From contig JAMOUE010000237.1 in the NCBI GenBank assembly GCA_027068235.1, positions 1 to 8,470 of the forward strand: a DNA stretch of 8,470 bases. The letters are read 5' to 3'. A program made the translations under genes and the position numbers. The notes below the pieces were generated by a model, which saw only the letters and a program-made list of their open reading frames with translations, was not told the DNA's origin and searched no databases. Source of the stretch: Deltaproteobacteria bacterium (GTDB taxonomy: Bacteria > Desulfobacterota > Dissulfuribacteria > Dissulfuribacterales > QOAL01). Shown here in pieces: positions 1-6,471 of this stretch (its first letter is position 1; every line of letters begins with the position of its first letter).

Positions 1-2
1 TT

Positions 3-338
3 TTGGGAAAAGGTGGATCATTTGCTTCCGTAAAGGGGCCTTACGATATAGCAAGGGGTGAAGGGATGTGGCTTTTACATCAGACGTTGGAAAAGGGGCT
101 TAGGGATTCTTGGCGAAGGCGGAGCAAAAAGAAATCCAACCCAAGCCGAGCGAAGCGAGGGAATTTTGGATTTCTGCGGAGCCGAGCCTTAGAAGCCCTT
201 GGCCCCGCATTCCTGTCTGTGAAAAGACACTCCCAAGCCCCTTGCATTCCTCTTCTCTCTTTCCCCTTTCCTCTGCCCTCTGCCTTCTGCCTTCTGTCCA
301 ATTCAAATTTATTTCATAACCACTACCTAACTGTATAA
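3..338 (+). CDS. Possible 3' end of an unrecognised plus-strand gene, running into repeats
   Basis: The frame is open from the left edge to a TAA at 336-338. Only the first 38 or so codons look protein-like: a stretch containing GPYDIARGEG and WLLHQTLEKG, with AGG, ATA and AAG codons like those of the neighbouring genes. From about position 81 the frame crosses the long palindrome and then pyrimidine-rich heptamers, and the translation becomes basic and then low-complexity (FPFPLPSAFCLLS), which looks like read-through of non-coding repeats. If the gene is real, its original C-terminus may have been replaced by the inserted palindrome. I do not recognise the family. A competing reading is frame 1, which ends at a TAA at 31-33 after FWEKVDHLLP. 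Either would converge on glgP. The real frame cannot be decided without the sequence to the left. Confidence 0.3.
   Translation: MGKGGSFASVKGPYDIARGEGMWLLHQTLEKGLRDSWRRRSKKKSNPSRAKRGNFGFLRSRALEALGPAFLSVKRHSQAPCIPLLSFPFPLPSAFCLLSNSNLFHNHYLTV
81..219. repeat. Long imperfect palindrome (MITE- or REP-like element)
   Basis: The left arm (81-139) and the reverse complement of the right arm (166-219) share, in the same order, the blocks CAGAC, GGAA, GGGGC, AGGG, TTCT, GGC, GGC and a perfect 10-bp inner stem AGAAATCCAA/TTGGATTTCT. Short mismatches and small bulges separate the blocks. The 26-nt centre (140-165) carries GAGCGAAGCGAGG. The element as a whole could fold into one long hairpin on either strand. 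There is no transposase in the window, so if mobile it would be non-autonomous (MITE-, REP/BIME- or palindromic-element-like). Copy number elsewhere in the genome is unknown. The alignment was done by eye. Confidence 0.6.
126..175 (-). terminator. Candidate intrinsic terminator for the glgP-side transcript
   Basis: Read on the minus strand, AGAAATCCAA-type arms at 166-175 and 130-139 form a perfect 10-bp stem, and the 3' arm runs straight into a T-rich tract (TTTCTTTTT, ending at 126). This is the right order for a Rho-independent terminator about 210 nt downstream of the glgP stop. Against it, the stem is A/T-rich, the loop is 26 nt long, and the stem is the inner part of the larger palindrome, so termination may be incidental. 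Confidence 0.35.
220..325. other. Non-coding pyrimidine-rich spacer
   Basis: No gene is supported here. After the palindrome there is a second CCCC-plus-GCATTCCT block (237-251) echoing one at 203-214 inside the palindrome's right arm, then a strongly C/T-biased plus strand, then the heptamer array and an A/T-rich stretch. TGTCT (214-218) and AGACA (225-229) could form a small hairpin. The minus-strand reading is purine-rich and would be the 3' untranslated part of any glgP read-through transcript. Confidence 0.5.
270..297. repeat. Four-unit heptanucleotide tandem repeat
   Basis: Four consecutive 7-bp units are visible: CCTCTGC, CCTCTGC, CTTCTGC, CTTCTGT. They resemble the short tandemly repeated repetitive (STRR) heptamers known from other bacteria. 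As the minus strand reads (GCAGAGG, GCAGAAG) the tract is purine-only apart from the C of each unit. No function can be read from it. Confidence 0.75.
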
Positions 339-395
339 CAGTATAACTATAACCGTATAACAACCCTATAACCCTAACCCTGACCCTAACCGTGA
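326..395. repeat. Degenerate telomere-like tandem array overlapping the glgP stop
   Basis: GTATAAC recurs at 333-339, 341-347 and 355-361, with TATAAC also at 348-353 and 367-372. The array then passes into hexamers CCCTAA (372-377), CCCTGA (378-383), CCCTAA (384-389) and CCGTGA (390-395). The hexamers match the eukaryotic-telomere type unit TTAGGG on the minus strand. The array includes the glgP stop codon (386-388) and the last codons of the gene. This looks like slippage or expansion of a simple repeat. Confidence 0.75.
364..386 (-). other. Four-tract G-quadruplex motif at the glgP stop codon
   Basis: On the minus strand (the glgP mRNA sense) there are four GGG tracts, complementary to CCC at 384-386, 378-380, 372-374 and 364-366. 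The loops between them are TCA, TTA and TTATA. This fits the standard four-tract rule with loops of 1-7 nt. The first G is the last base of the TAG stop codon, so the structure would form in the mRNA immediately after translation ends. The match is seen directly; folding is inferred. Confidence 0.6.
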
Positions 396-2965
396 GAGTG
401 AGGACTATCCCACCATGTCAATAACCCCATTTCAAAGGGATGCCCCAATTCCTTTCTGTAAGGATAACACCTGACTGTAAAACCGATTTGACCGCTTGAT
501 AAACAGAGCAAGCTACCTCTAAATACATAGTAACCCTGATCTGTTGTCTGACCAGTAAAAAGAAGTGGCAATGGATGGCCATCTGCCAACTCTCCTTTTT
601 CATCAAGGTGGCCAATATAGGCATCCACTCTCACCTCGTCTGGCGTAAGCTCACCAAGATTTATTACTGCCGTAATGGGAATTCGGTCTCCCACCTTTGG
701 CCCGTTGCCCTCTGGCAGATGCACATCAACTATCTTTACAAGATGCCATTTGGAATAGATGCGTTTTTTCCAATGAGCAAGCTCTTTGGCCTCCTTCCAC
801 TGGGTTGTCAGAAAGGTATTCCATCTGGCTGCGTTTGGAAGGTAAAACTTTGTGCTATATTCTTCCACCATCCTGTTGGTGTTGAAATAGGGACATATTG
901 TCTGGATGGAATTTTTCATCATCTCGATCCAGCCCCTTGGAATATCGTGGGCAGACCTGCTATAAAAGAGAGGAACCACTGTATTTTCCAATAATTCGTA
1001 AAGGAGTCTGCTTTCTACCTCGTCCTGGTAGCGGTAATCCGTATATTCCTCGCCAGCACCTATGGCCCAACCGTTTTTACCGTTGTAGGCCTCTACCCAC
1101 CAGCCATCCAATATGGAAAGATTTATTCCACCGTTGGCAGTAACCTTCATGCCACTGGTACCGCTTGCCTCCATAGGGCGCCGCGGAGTATTGAGCCATA
1201 CGTCCACTCCCTGCACAAGGTATCTGGCCACTTCGATATCGTAATTTTCAATAAAGACTATATGGTTCCTTAGCTCTGGCTTATTTGCCATCTGGATAAC
1301 GGTATGTATGAGTTCCTTGCCCTCTTTGTCTTTAGGATGGGCCTTTCCGCTAAATATTATCTGTACTGGCCTTGATGGATTTGTAAGTATTTCAGTAAGC
1401 CTTTTTTCATCCCTGAAAAGGAGCGTTGCACGTTTGTAAGTGGCAAATCTTCTGGCAAATCCTATGGTTAGGGCCTCAGGGTCTAGAACCTCATCTGCAA
1501 TCTTTAGCTGATACTTCGGTGCGCCTTTGGCCTCAAGCTGTCTCTTAAGCCTTCTCCTGGCAAAAGATATGAGCCTCTCCCTAAGTCTTTCTCTGCTTCG
1601 CCATAACTCAAAGTCGGCAATGTGCTCAACCCTTTTCCAGATGTTGTGATTGGTGGGCTCATCTATCCACCTAGAGCCAAGATACCTTTCATAGAGACGG
1701 AACATCTCCCTGGACAACCAGCCCAGGGTGTGAACTCCGTTTGTGACATGGGTTATTGGGACCTCGTGCTTGGGTATCTGTGGCCATATCTTTGCCCACA
1801 TGGAACGGGAAACCTCACCATGAAGCTTGCTGACTCCATTTGTCTGCGAGGCGGTCTTTATGGCCAAAACCGCCATGCAGAAGTCTTCTCCGTGATTTCC
1901 TGGCGTGATTCTTCCAAGATCCAAAAAACCGTTTATTCCAATTCCAAGCTCATCGGCAGCCCGAGTAAAGTATCTCCTGATAAGGTCCACAGGAAACCTA
2001 TCTATGCCAGCAGGAACAGGGGTGTGCGTTGTAAAGACACTTGTTGCCCTGACTGCCTCAAGGGCCTCGTCAAAGGTTAGGCCCTCCTTCTGGATTAGCT
2101 GAAGCAGACGCTCTATTGCCATGAAGGCGGAATGTCCCTCGTTCATGTGGCAGACAGATGGCACTTCTCCAAGGGCGCGAAGGAGCCTTATCCCGCCACG
2201 GCCAAGGACGATTTCCTGCTGAAGCCTGGTTTCTATGCTTCCGCCGTAAAGGTGTGAGGTTATCTGCCTGTCTCCCTTGCTATTGAGGGGAACATCCGTA
2301 TCTAGCATGTAGATTTTAACCCTGCCAACAACGATCTCCCACGCCTTGCAGTAGATGCTACGGCCATCTAGATCCACCTGGATCATAAGTTCATTGCCAT
2401 CTTTATCCTTCACTGGTGTTAGTGGCATGTTGTGAAAATCATTGGTGGGGTAGGTCTCAAGCTGCCAGCCATCTGGGTTTAGATACTGCTGGAAATAGCC
2501 GTGCTTATAAAGAAGGCCAATACCTCGCATTGGAAGGCCGAGGTCGCTTGCGGATTTCATGTGGTCGCCTGCCAGGATTCCAAGGCCTCCTGAATAAAGG
2601 GGAAAACATTCGTGCAGTCCAAATTCGGCTGAAAAATATGCTATGTAGCCCTTGTTATCTGGGGAAGCAACCTTGTTGAACCAGGTCTGAGTAGTAAGGT
2701 ACCTGTCCAGCTCTTCAAGCACAGAATCCATCCTTGCCAGGAATACCTCGTCCCGTTCCAATTCCTCAAGGCGACGCTGCTCAATGGCTCCAAGCATGGC
2801 AATTGGATTGTGACCTGTGCTGTCCCAAAGGTCTGCATCCATGTCTCTAAACAGGTATATGGCTTCAGGGGTCCAAGTCCACCAAAGATTCTTGGCAAGC
2901 CTGATAAGTGGTTTGAGATTTTCAGGCAGATTTGGGCTGATGGTTAGTGTTTTTATTATTGGCAT
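386..2965 (-). CDS. glgP: Alpha-glucan (glycogen/maltodextrin) phosphorylase
   Basis: GT35-family enzyme that phosphorolyses alpha-1,4-glucan ends to glucose-1-phosphate in the cytoplasm, using pyridoxal phosphate. The 859-residue product is full length for the bacterial/archaeal subtype with an N-terminal DUF3417 region (about 15-120, with LAKNLWWTWTPEA and YFSAEFGLHE). The core shows YSGGLGILAGDH (124-135), NEGHSAF (275-281), THTPVPAGIDRF (313-324), HVTNGVH (406-412), GFARRFATYKR (502-512) and the cofactor motif EASGTSGMK (599-607), where K607 is the expected Schiff-base lysine. The last 110 or so residues look like the beta-rich C-terminal extension of this subtype. The ATG follows an AAAGGGA ribosome-binding site at a spacing of 5 nt. 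It is the last gene of the tlyA-clpS-clpA-glgP run, 40 nt after clpA. The TAG stop lies inside a telomere-like repeat, so the final residues (SPHSHG) may be repeat-derived. Substrate preference (glycogen or maltodextrin) is not readable. Confidence 0.95.
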   Translation of the reverse strand: MPIIKTLTISPNLPENLKPLIRLAKNLWWTWTPEAIYLFRDMDADLWDSTGHNPIAMLGAIEQRRLEELERDEVFLARMDSVLEELDRYLTTQTWFNKVASPDNKGYIAYFSAEFGLHECFPLYSGGLGILAGDHMKSASDLGLPMRGIGLLYKHGYFQQYLNPDGWQLETYPTNDFHNMPLTPVKDKDGNELMIQVDLDGRSIYCKAWEIVVGRVKIYMLDTDVPLNSKGDRQITSHLYGGSIETRLQQEIVLGRGGIRLLRALGEVPSVCHMNEGHSAFMAIERLLQLIQKEGLTFDEALEAVRATSVFTTHTPVPAGIDRFPVDLIRRYFTRAADELGIGINGFLDLGRITPGNHGEDFCMAVLAIKTASQTNGVSKLHGEVSRSMWAKIWPQIPKHEVPITHVTNGVHTLGWLSREMFRLYERYLGSRWIDEPTNHNIWKRVEHIADFELWRSRERLRERLISFARRRLKRQLEAKGAPKYQLKIADEVLDPEALTIGFARRFATYKRATLLFRDEKRLTEILTNPSRPVQIIFSGKAHPKDKEGKELIHTVIQMANKPELRNHIVFIENYDIEVARYLVQGVDVWLNTPRRPMEASGTSGMKVTANGGINLSILDGWWVEAYNGKNGWAIGAGEEYTDYRYQDEVESRLLYELLENTVVPLFYSRSAHDIPRGWIEMMKNSIQTICPYFNTNRMVEEYSTKFYLPNAARWNTFLTTQWKEAKELAHWKKRIYSKWHLVKIVDVHLPEGNGPKVGDRIPITAVINLGELTPDEVRVDAYIGHLDEKGELADGHPLPLLFTGQTTDQGYYVFRGSLLCLSSGQIGFTVRCYPYRKELGHPFEMGLLTWWDSPHSHG

Positions 2966-2970
2966 AAATG

Positions 2971-2977
2971 TCCCTTT
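2971..2977 (-). promoter_or_regulatory. glgP ribosome-binding site
   Basis: On the minus strand AAAGGGA lies 5 nt before the glgP ATG (2963-2965). It supports this start over the internal methionines. Confidence 0.7.
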
Positions 2978-2992
2978 TTTATGAAATGAAAA

Positions 2993-3014
2993 TCCTAAAA
3001 AATTCCTAAAAAGT
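2993..3014. repeat. 11-bp tandem duplication at the clpA stop
   Basis: TCCTAAAAAAT (2993-3003) is followed immediately by TCCTAAAAAGT (3004-3014), with one mismatch. The second unit contains the clpA TAG stop (3006-3008) and its last codon. The first unit lies in the 40-nt clpA-glgP gap. Confidence 0.7.
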
Positions 3015-5276
3015 TATTCTGAGCTCATTGGAGTCGTCAACCGTTACAGTTACCTTTCCTCCTGTTTTTAGGCCTCCGAAAAGAAGCGCATCAGCCACAG
3101 GGTCCTTGACCTTCTCTTGGATAAGCCGTCCCAAAGGGCGCGCCCCGTGCTCTGGATCAAACCCCTTCTCGGCAAGCCAGTTTCTGGCCTCAGGCGTAAG
3201 GTGAATCTTTATCCTCTTTGAGCCTATATGAGTTTGTACCTCAGCCATCAGCTTGTCCACCACCTTTCCCATGACCTCATGGCTAAGGTGAGAAAATTGA
3301 ACTACTGCATCAAGTCTGTTTCGGAATTCTGGGCTAAAAAGTTTCTTTACGGCTTGGGCGCTTTTCTGTTTTTTGTCATCATTTTTGCCTGCTGCAAAGC
3401 CTATGGTCCTCGCCTCCATCTCTCTTGCACCTATGTTTGATGTCATAATAAGGATGACGTGCTTGAAAGAGGCGCTTCTACCAGTGTTATCGGTAAGTTT
3501 GGCATAGTCCATCACCTGGAGGAGTATGTTGAATATGTCTGGATGCGCCTTTTCTATCTCATCGAGAAGAAGCACACAGAAGGGGTGTTTTCTGATTGCC
3601 TCTGTCAAAAGGCCTCCCTGGTCAAAACCAACATATCCTGGGGGTGCGCCTATCAGCCGCGCCACTGCGTGCTTTTCCATGTATTCGCTCATGTCAAAGC
3701 GTTGGAAATGTATTCCAAGCACCTTGGCCGTCTGTCTGGCAAGTTCTGTCTTTCCAACACCGGTTGGCCCTGTGAAAAGAAACGACCCAATAGGCTTGTC
3801 AGGGTGGGTGAGACCGGCCCTTGATCTCTTTATGGCCTTCACTACAGTTGAAATTGCGCTGTCTTGGCCAAATACCACTTTTTTCAAGGATGGTTCCAGT
3901 TCCTCAAGCCTTGCAATGTCGGACCTGGTGAGATTTTTTGCCGGTATGTTCGCCATCTTTGAAATGACATTCTCCACGTGTCTCACAGAGACTGTGGCCG
4001 GCCCCTCGTTTACCGGGCGGTTCAACCTGATAAGGGCTGCTGCCTCATCAATAATATCTATGGCCTTGTCTGGCAGGTGCCTATCCCCAATGTAGCGAGC
4101 AGAAAGCTCGGCAGCTGCCTTTATAGCGCCCTTTGTATATTTGACATTATGATGCTGTTGATAATGCCTTTTCAGGCCATGAAGTATCTTGACGGTTTCT
4201 TCAATAGAGGGTTCTTTAAGGTCTATCTTTTGAAAACGCCTGGAAAGGGCCCTGTCTTTTTCAAAGAAATTCCTGAACTCTTCATAGGTAGTAGAGCCAA
4301 TACAACGTATATCACCACTGGCCAAAACAGGTTTCAGGATGTTTGAGGCATCCAGCGAGCCGCCACTTGTTGCGCCGGCCCCTACTATTGTGTGGATTTC
4401 ATCTATAAATAGGATGGCATTATCCTTTGATTTCAATGCCTGTATGACATCCTTGAGCCTCTGCTCAAACTCTCCCCTGTATTTTGTGCCAGCAAGGAGG
4501 GACCCAAGATCCAGTGCGTAAATCTCTACATCCTGCAGGGCAGGGGGCACCTCTTTTTTCCATATCTTCCAGGCAAGACCCTCGGCAAGGGCCGTCTTTC
4601 CAACACCAGGATCTCCAACAAAGATAGGGTTGTTTTTTCTGCGCCTGCAGAGAATCTGCATGGTGCGCTCAAGCTCATTGTCCCTGCCAATGAGCGGATC
4701 TATCTTTCCTTGGGCGGCTTTTTCTGCCAGGTTCACTGTAAAGCGGGTAAGGGGAGAGTCAGAGGGCTGCGCCTGTCCAAACCGCTCTCCATCTTCCTGA
4801 TGCCTTTCCTCTTTTGTTTCCTTTGGCTGAAAGGCCGAGCCCTCCACCTTGGCTATGCCATGGGATATATAGTTTAGTATATCAAGCCGGCTGATACCCT
4901 CTTGTTTCAGAAAATAGACTGCATAGGAGTTCTCTTCTGTCATGAGGGCGCTCAACAGATCTCCAATATCTGCTTCTTCCTTACCTGCAGACTGTACGTG
5001 CATAATGGTCTTTTGAAGAACCCGCTGCAGGGAGGTGGTAGGCTGAGGAGTCTCATTCTTGCCACTTGAGAGTTGCTCAAGGTGGGTATTGAAAAAATTT
5101 TCTATCCGCATCTTAAGGCGCTTTAGATCGCCTCCACATGCCTTTATAAGTTCTTCGCCTTTTTCATGATGAATTATTGCAAAAAGGAGGTGCTCAAGGG
5201 ACAGATATTCGTGATTTCTCACATGCGCCTCCCTGGCAGCAGCTCCCAACATAAGTTCAACATCTTTGCTTATCAT
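3006..5276 (-). CDS. clpA: ATP-dependent Clp protease ATPase subunit ClpA
   Basis: Class I Clp/Hsp100 unfoldase that threads substrates into the ClpP peptidase. The 756 residues are close to E. coli ClpA (758), and there is no ClpB-type middle domain. The N domain (about 1-145, with NHEYLSLEHLLFA) is the ClpS docking region, followed by a charged linker (about 150-175). D1 has Walker A GDPGVGKT (221-228), Walker B ILFIDEIH (288-295) and pore-loop KYRG (265-268). D2 has Walker A GPTGVGKT (503-510), pore loop GYVG (547-550), Walker B LLLDEIEKAHPD (569-580), FRNRLD (651-656) and sensor-2 GAR (711-713). IGF at 625-627 is the expected ClpP-binding loop, which argues for ClpA over ClpB. The ATG has a good AAGAGGT site. 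It lies 47 nt after clpS and 40 nt before glgP. clpP is not in the window. Confidence 0.97.
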   Translation of the reverse strand: MISKDVELMLGAAAREAHVRNHEYLSLEHLLFAIIHHEKGEELIKACGGDLKRLKMRIENFFNTHLEQLSSGKNETPQPTTSLQRVLQKTIMHVQSAGKEEADIGDLLSALMTEENSYAVYFLKQEGISRLDILNYISHGIAKVEGSAFQPKETKEERHQEDGERFGQAQPSDSPLTRFTVNLAEKAAQGKIDPLIGRDNELERTMQILCRRRKNNPIFVGDPGVGKTALAEGLAWKIWKKEVPPALQDVEIYALDLGSLLAGTKYRGEFEQRLKDVIQALKSKDNAILFIDEIHTIVGAGATSGGSLDASNILKPVLASGDIRCIGSTTYEEFRNFFEKDRALSRRFQKIDLKEPSIEETVKILHGLKRHYQQHHNVKYTKGAIKAAAELSARYIGDRHLPDKAIDIIDEAAALIRLNRPVNEGPATVSVRHVENVISKMANIPAKNLTRSDIARLEELEPSLKKVVFGQDSAISTVVKAIKRSRAGLTHPDKPIGSFLFTGPTGVGKTELARQTAKVLGIHFQRFDMSEYMEKHAVARLIGAPPGYVGFDQGGLLTEAIRKHPFCVLLLDEIEKAHPDIFNILLQVMDYAKLTDNTGRSASFKHVILIMTSNIGAREMEARTIGFAAGKNDDKKQKSAQAVKKLFSPEFRNRLDAVVQFSHLSHEVMGKVVDKLMAEVQTHIGSKRIKIHLTPEARNWLAEKGFDPEHGARPLGRLIQEKVKDPVADALLFGGLKTGGKVTVTVDDSNELRITF

Positions 5277-5280
5277 GATT

Positions 5281-5287
5281 ACCTCTT
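5281..5287 (-). promoter_or_regulatory. clpA ribosome-binding site
   Basis: The minus strand reads AAGAGGT, then AATC, then ATG (5274-5276). The first AAG belongs to the downstream copy of the 11-bp tandem repeat, so the repeat abuts the ribosome-binding site. Confidence 0.75.
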
Positions 5288-5306
5288 AAAAATCACTTAA
5301 AAATCA
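5285..5306. repeat. Perfect 11-bp tandem duplication before clpA
   Basis: CTTAAAAATCA occurs twice back to back (5285-5295 and 5296-5306) in the 47-nt clpS-clpA gap. On the mRNA strand this is TGATTTTTAAG repeated, with the second copy merging into the AAGAGGT ribosome-binding site of clpA. Confidence 0.8.
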
Positions 5307-5323
5307 TTAGTTAGTAAAACTTT

Positions 5324-5632
5324 TTAAACCTCTTCCATGGTAGCCAGCAGGGGAAAACCAGCAGCCCTTGCCCTTGCATGGACAATATCTACCTTTGTCT
5401 CTGCAATTTCTGCAGGATATACGCCACATTCTCCAACTCCTTTATGATGAACATGAAGCATTATGGCCGTGGCCTCTGCCGGGCTTTTGTGAAAAACCTC
5501 TTCCAGGATTTTCACCACAAAATCCATGGTGGTATAATCATCGTTGTGGAGAAGGACCTTGAACTTGGGAGGTTCTTTAACCTTCTCCTCTATCTTTTCT
5601 CTTTTTTTTATGTCAAAACCTGCGTCTGACAT
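5324..5632 (-). CDS. clpS: ClpS, N-degron adaptor for ClpA
   Basis: Small adaptor that binds the N-terminal bulky residue of N-degron proteins and delivers them to the ClpA N domain. The 102-residue product has a charged, probably flexible N-terminal tail (about 1-22), then the fold. The binding-pocket motif is NDDYTTMDFV (30-39), where N30, D31 and D32 correspond to the alpha-amino-binding residues and M36 to the gatekeeper Met40 of E. coli. H62 in the MLHVHHKGVG stretch matches the conserved His66. GVYPAEIAETKV (70-81) is also typical. It lies 28 nt after tlyA and directly before clpA, the usual clpS-clpA pairing. The ribosome-binding site is unclear: AGG about 9 nt upstream, and a stronger AAAGGAG about 13 nt upstream. 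The ATG at 5630-5632 is the only start that gives a complete tail and pocket. Confidence 0.96.
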   Translation of the reverse strand: MSDAGFDIKKREKIEEKVKEPPKFKVLLHNDDYTTMDFVVKILEEVFHKSPAEATAIMLHVHHKGVGECGVYPAEIAETKVDIVHARARAAGFPLLATMEEV

Positions 5633-5660
5633 CTGTCAAGACCTACTCCTTTACTTCAAG

Positions 5661-6413
5661 TTATCCTTTGTTTTTACTTAAATAGACAAGGTATTCTTGA
5701 TTTCCTTTTGCCCCTTTGATGGGGGAATCGATTACTCCATTAACGTCAAGACAAAGGTCTTTGGAAAAAAAACTTGTGAGGTCATCTATAACCTCTGACC
5801 TGACCTTACTACTCCTGACAATGCCTCCTTTGCCAACCCGCTGTGGACCAGCCTCAAATTGAGGTTTTATCAGGGCAACTATTTCAAAATTATCTTTGAC
5901 CATAACGTCTAAAAGCGCTGGTATGACAACCTTCAAAGATATGAAAGAGACATCTACTGTGGCAAATTCAGGTAGTGGATCAAAAAGTTCCCTTTTTACA
6001 TGACGGATATTTGTCTTTTCCAGATTGATAACATCCTCTCTGTTTCTAAGGGACCAATCCAACTGACCATAACCAACATCTATAGCATAGACCAATTTGG
6101 CTCCTTTTTGAAGCAGACAATGCGTAAATCCTCCAGTAGAGGCCCCTACATCTATACAGACCTTGGAAGAGACATCTATGGAGAAATGTTTCAGGGCAGC
6201 TTCGAGCTTCAGTCCACCTCTACTTACATATGGACACTGCCTGCCCTTTACAATAATCTTGTCATCTTCCCTGACAAGGTGGCCCGCCTTGGTAACAGGT
6301 TTGTCATTTACGGCTATCAGGCCTGCCATTACCATGGCTTGGGCCTTTGATCGTGTTGGAGCAAGGCCCAACTCTTTCAAACGTAGATCAAGTCTTTGCT
6401 TTTTTTTTGCCAT
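5661..6413 (-). CDS. tlyA: TlyA-family rRNA 2'-O-methyltransferase (S4 plus FtsJ-like)
   Basis: TlyA-type enzymes transfer a methyl group from S-adenosylmethionine to the ribose 2'-OH of cytidines in 16S and/or 23S rRNA; some homologues are annotated as haemolysins. The 250-residue product has an N-terminal S4 RNA-binding domain (about 6-58, with RLKELGLAPTRSKAQAMVMAG), a linker, YVSRGGLKL (62-70), then a Rossmann methyltransferase domain. That domain has the SAM-binding DVGASTGGFT (88-97), IDVGYGQL (111-118), VDVSFISL (153-160) and IKPQFEAG (182-189). I start it at the ATG at 6411-6413, where the S4 homology begins; extending further upstream would read the antisense of mrp. It is the first gene of the minus-strand run and is divergent from mrp. 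Whether it methylates both rRNAs or one is not readable. Confidence 0.93.
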   Translation of the reverse strand: MAKKKQRLDLRLKELGLAPTRSKAQAMVMAGLIAVNDKPVTKAGHLVREDDKIIVKGRQCPYVSRGGLKLEAALKHFSIDVSSKVCIDVGASTGGFTHCLLQKGAKLVYAIDVGYGQLDWSLRNREDVINLEKTNIRHVKRELFDPLPEFATVDVSFISLKVVIPALLDVMVKDNFEIVALIKPQFEAGPQRVGKGGIVRSSKVRSEVIDDLTSFFSKDLCLDVNGVIDSPIKGAKGNQEYLVYLSKNKG

Positions 6414-6445
6414 AAGCTCATTATTCGTGTTAAGGTTACCATAAT

Positions 6446-6451
6446 TATAAG
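6446..6451 (+). promoter_or_regulatory. Weak candidate -10 for mrp
   Basis: TATAAG lies about 20 nt before the mrp start on the plus strand. No clear -35 is seen; TTCGTG at 6424-6429 is at 16 nt but matches poorly. It overlaps the tlyA -10 on the other strand. Confidence 0.25.
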
Positions 6452-6458
6452 ATTCTTT

Positions 6459-6462
6459 GGAG
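6459..6462 (+). promoter_or_regulatory. mrp ribosome-binding site that decides the start
   Basis: GGAG (within TTTGGAG) is 9 nt from the ATG at 6472 but only 3 nt from the ATG at 6466, favouring the downstream start and a 354-residue product. Confidence 0.6.
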
Positions 6463-6471
6463 TGCATGAAA

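Noticed and set aside
80..363. Minus-strand small ORFs downstream of glgP
   Set aside because: They translate the palindrome and purine-rich repeats into low-complexity Arg/Glu/Gly-rich sequence, so they are repeat artefacts.
1..385. Insertion sequence or transposase remnant
   Set aside because: The palindrome looks element-like, but no reading frame resembles a transposase and no target duplication is clear.
270..395. CRISPR array
   Set aside because: Units are 6-8 bp and directly adjacent, with no spacers of 30-40 bp and no cas genes.
1622..2080. 152-residue plus-strand reading frame inside glgP
   Set aside because: Antisense to the conserved phosphorylase core, no ribosome-binding site, and no family resemblance.
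3526..4095. 189-residue plus-strand reading frame inside clpA
   Set aside because: It lies wholly antisense to the strongly conserved ClpA D1-D2 region and has no recognisable protein features; it is a by-product of clpA codon use.
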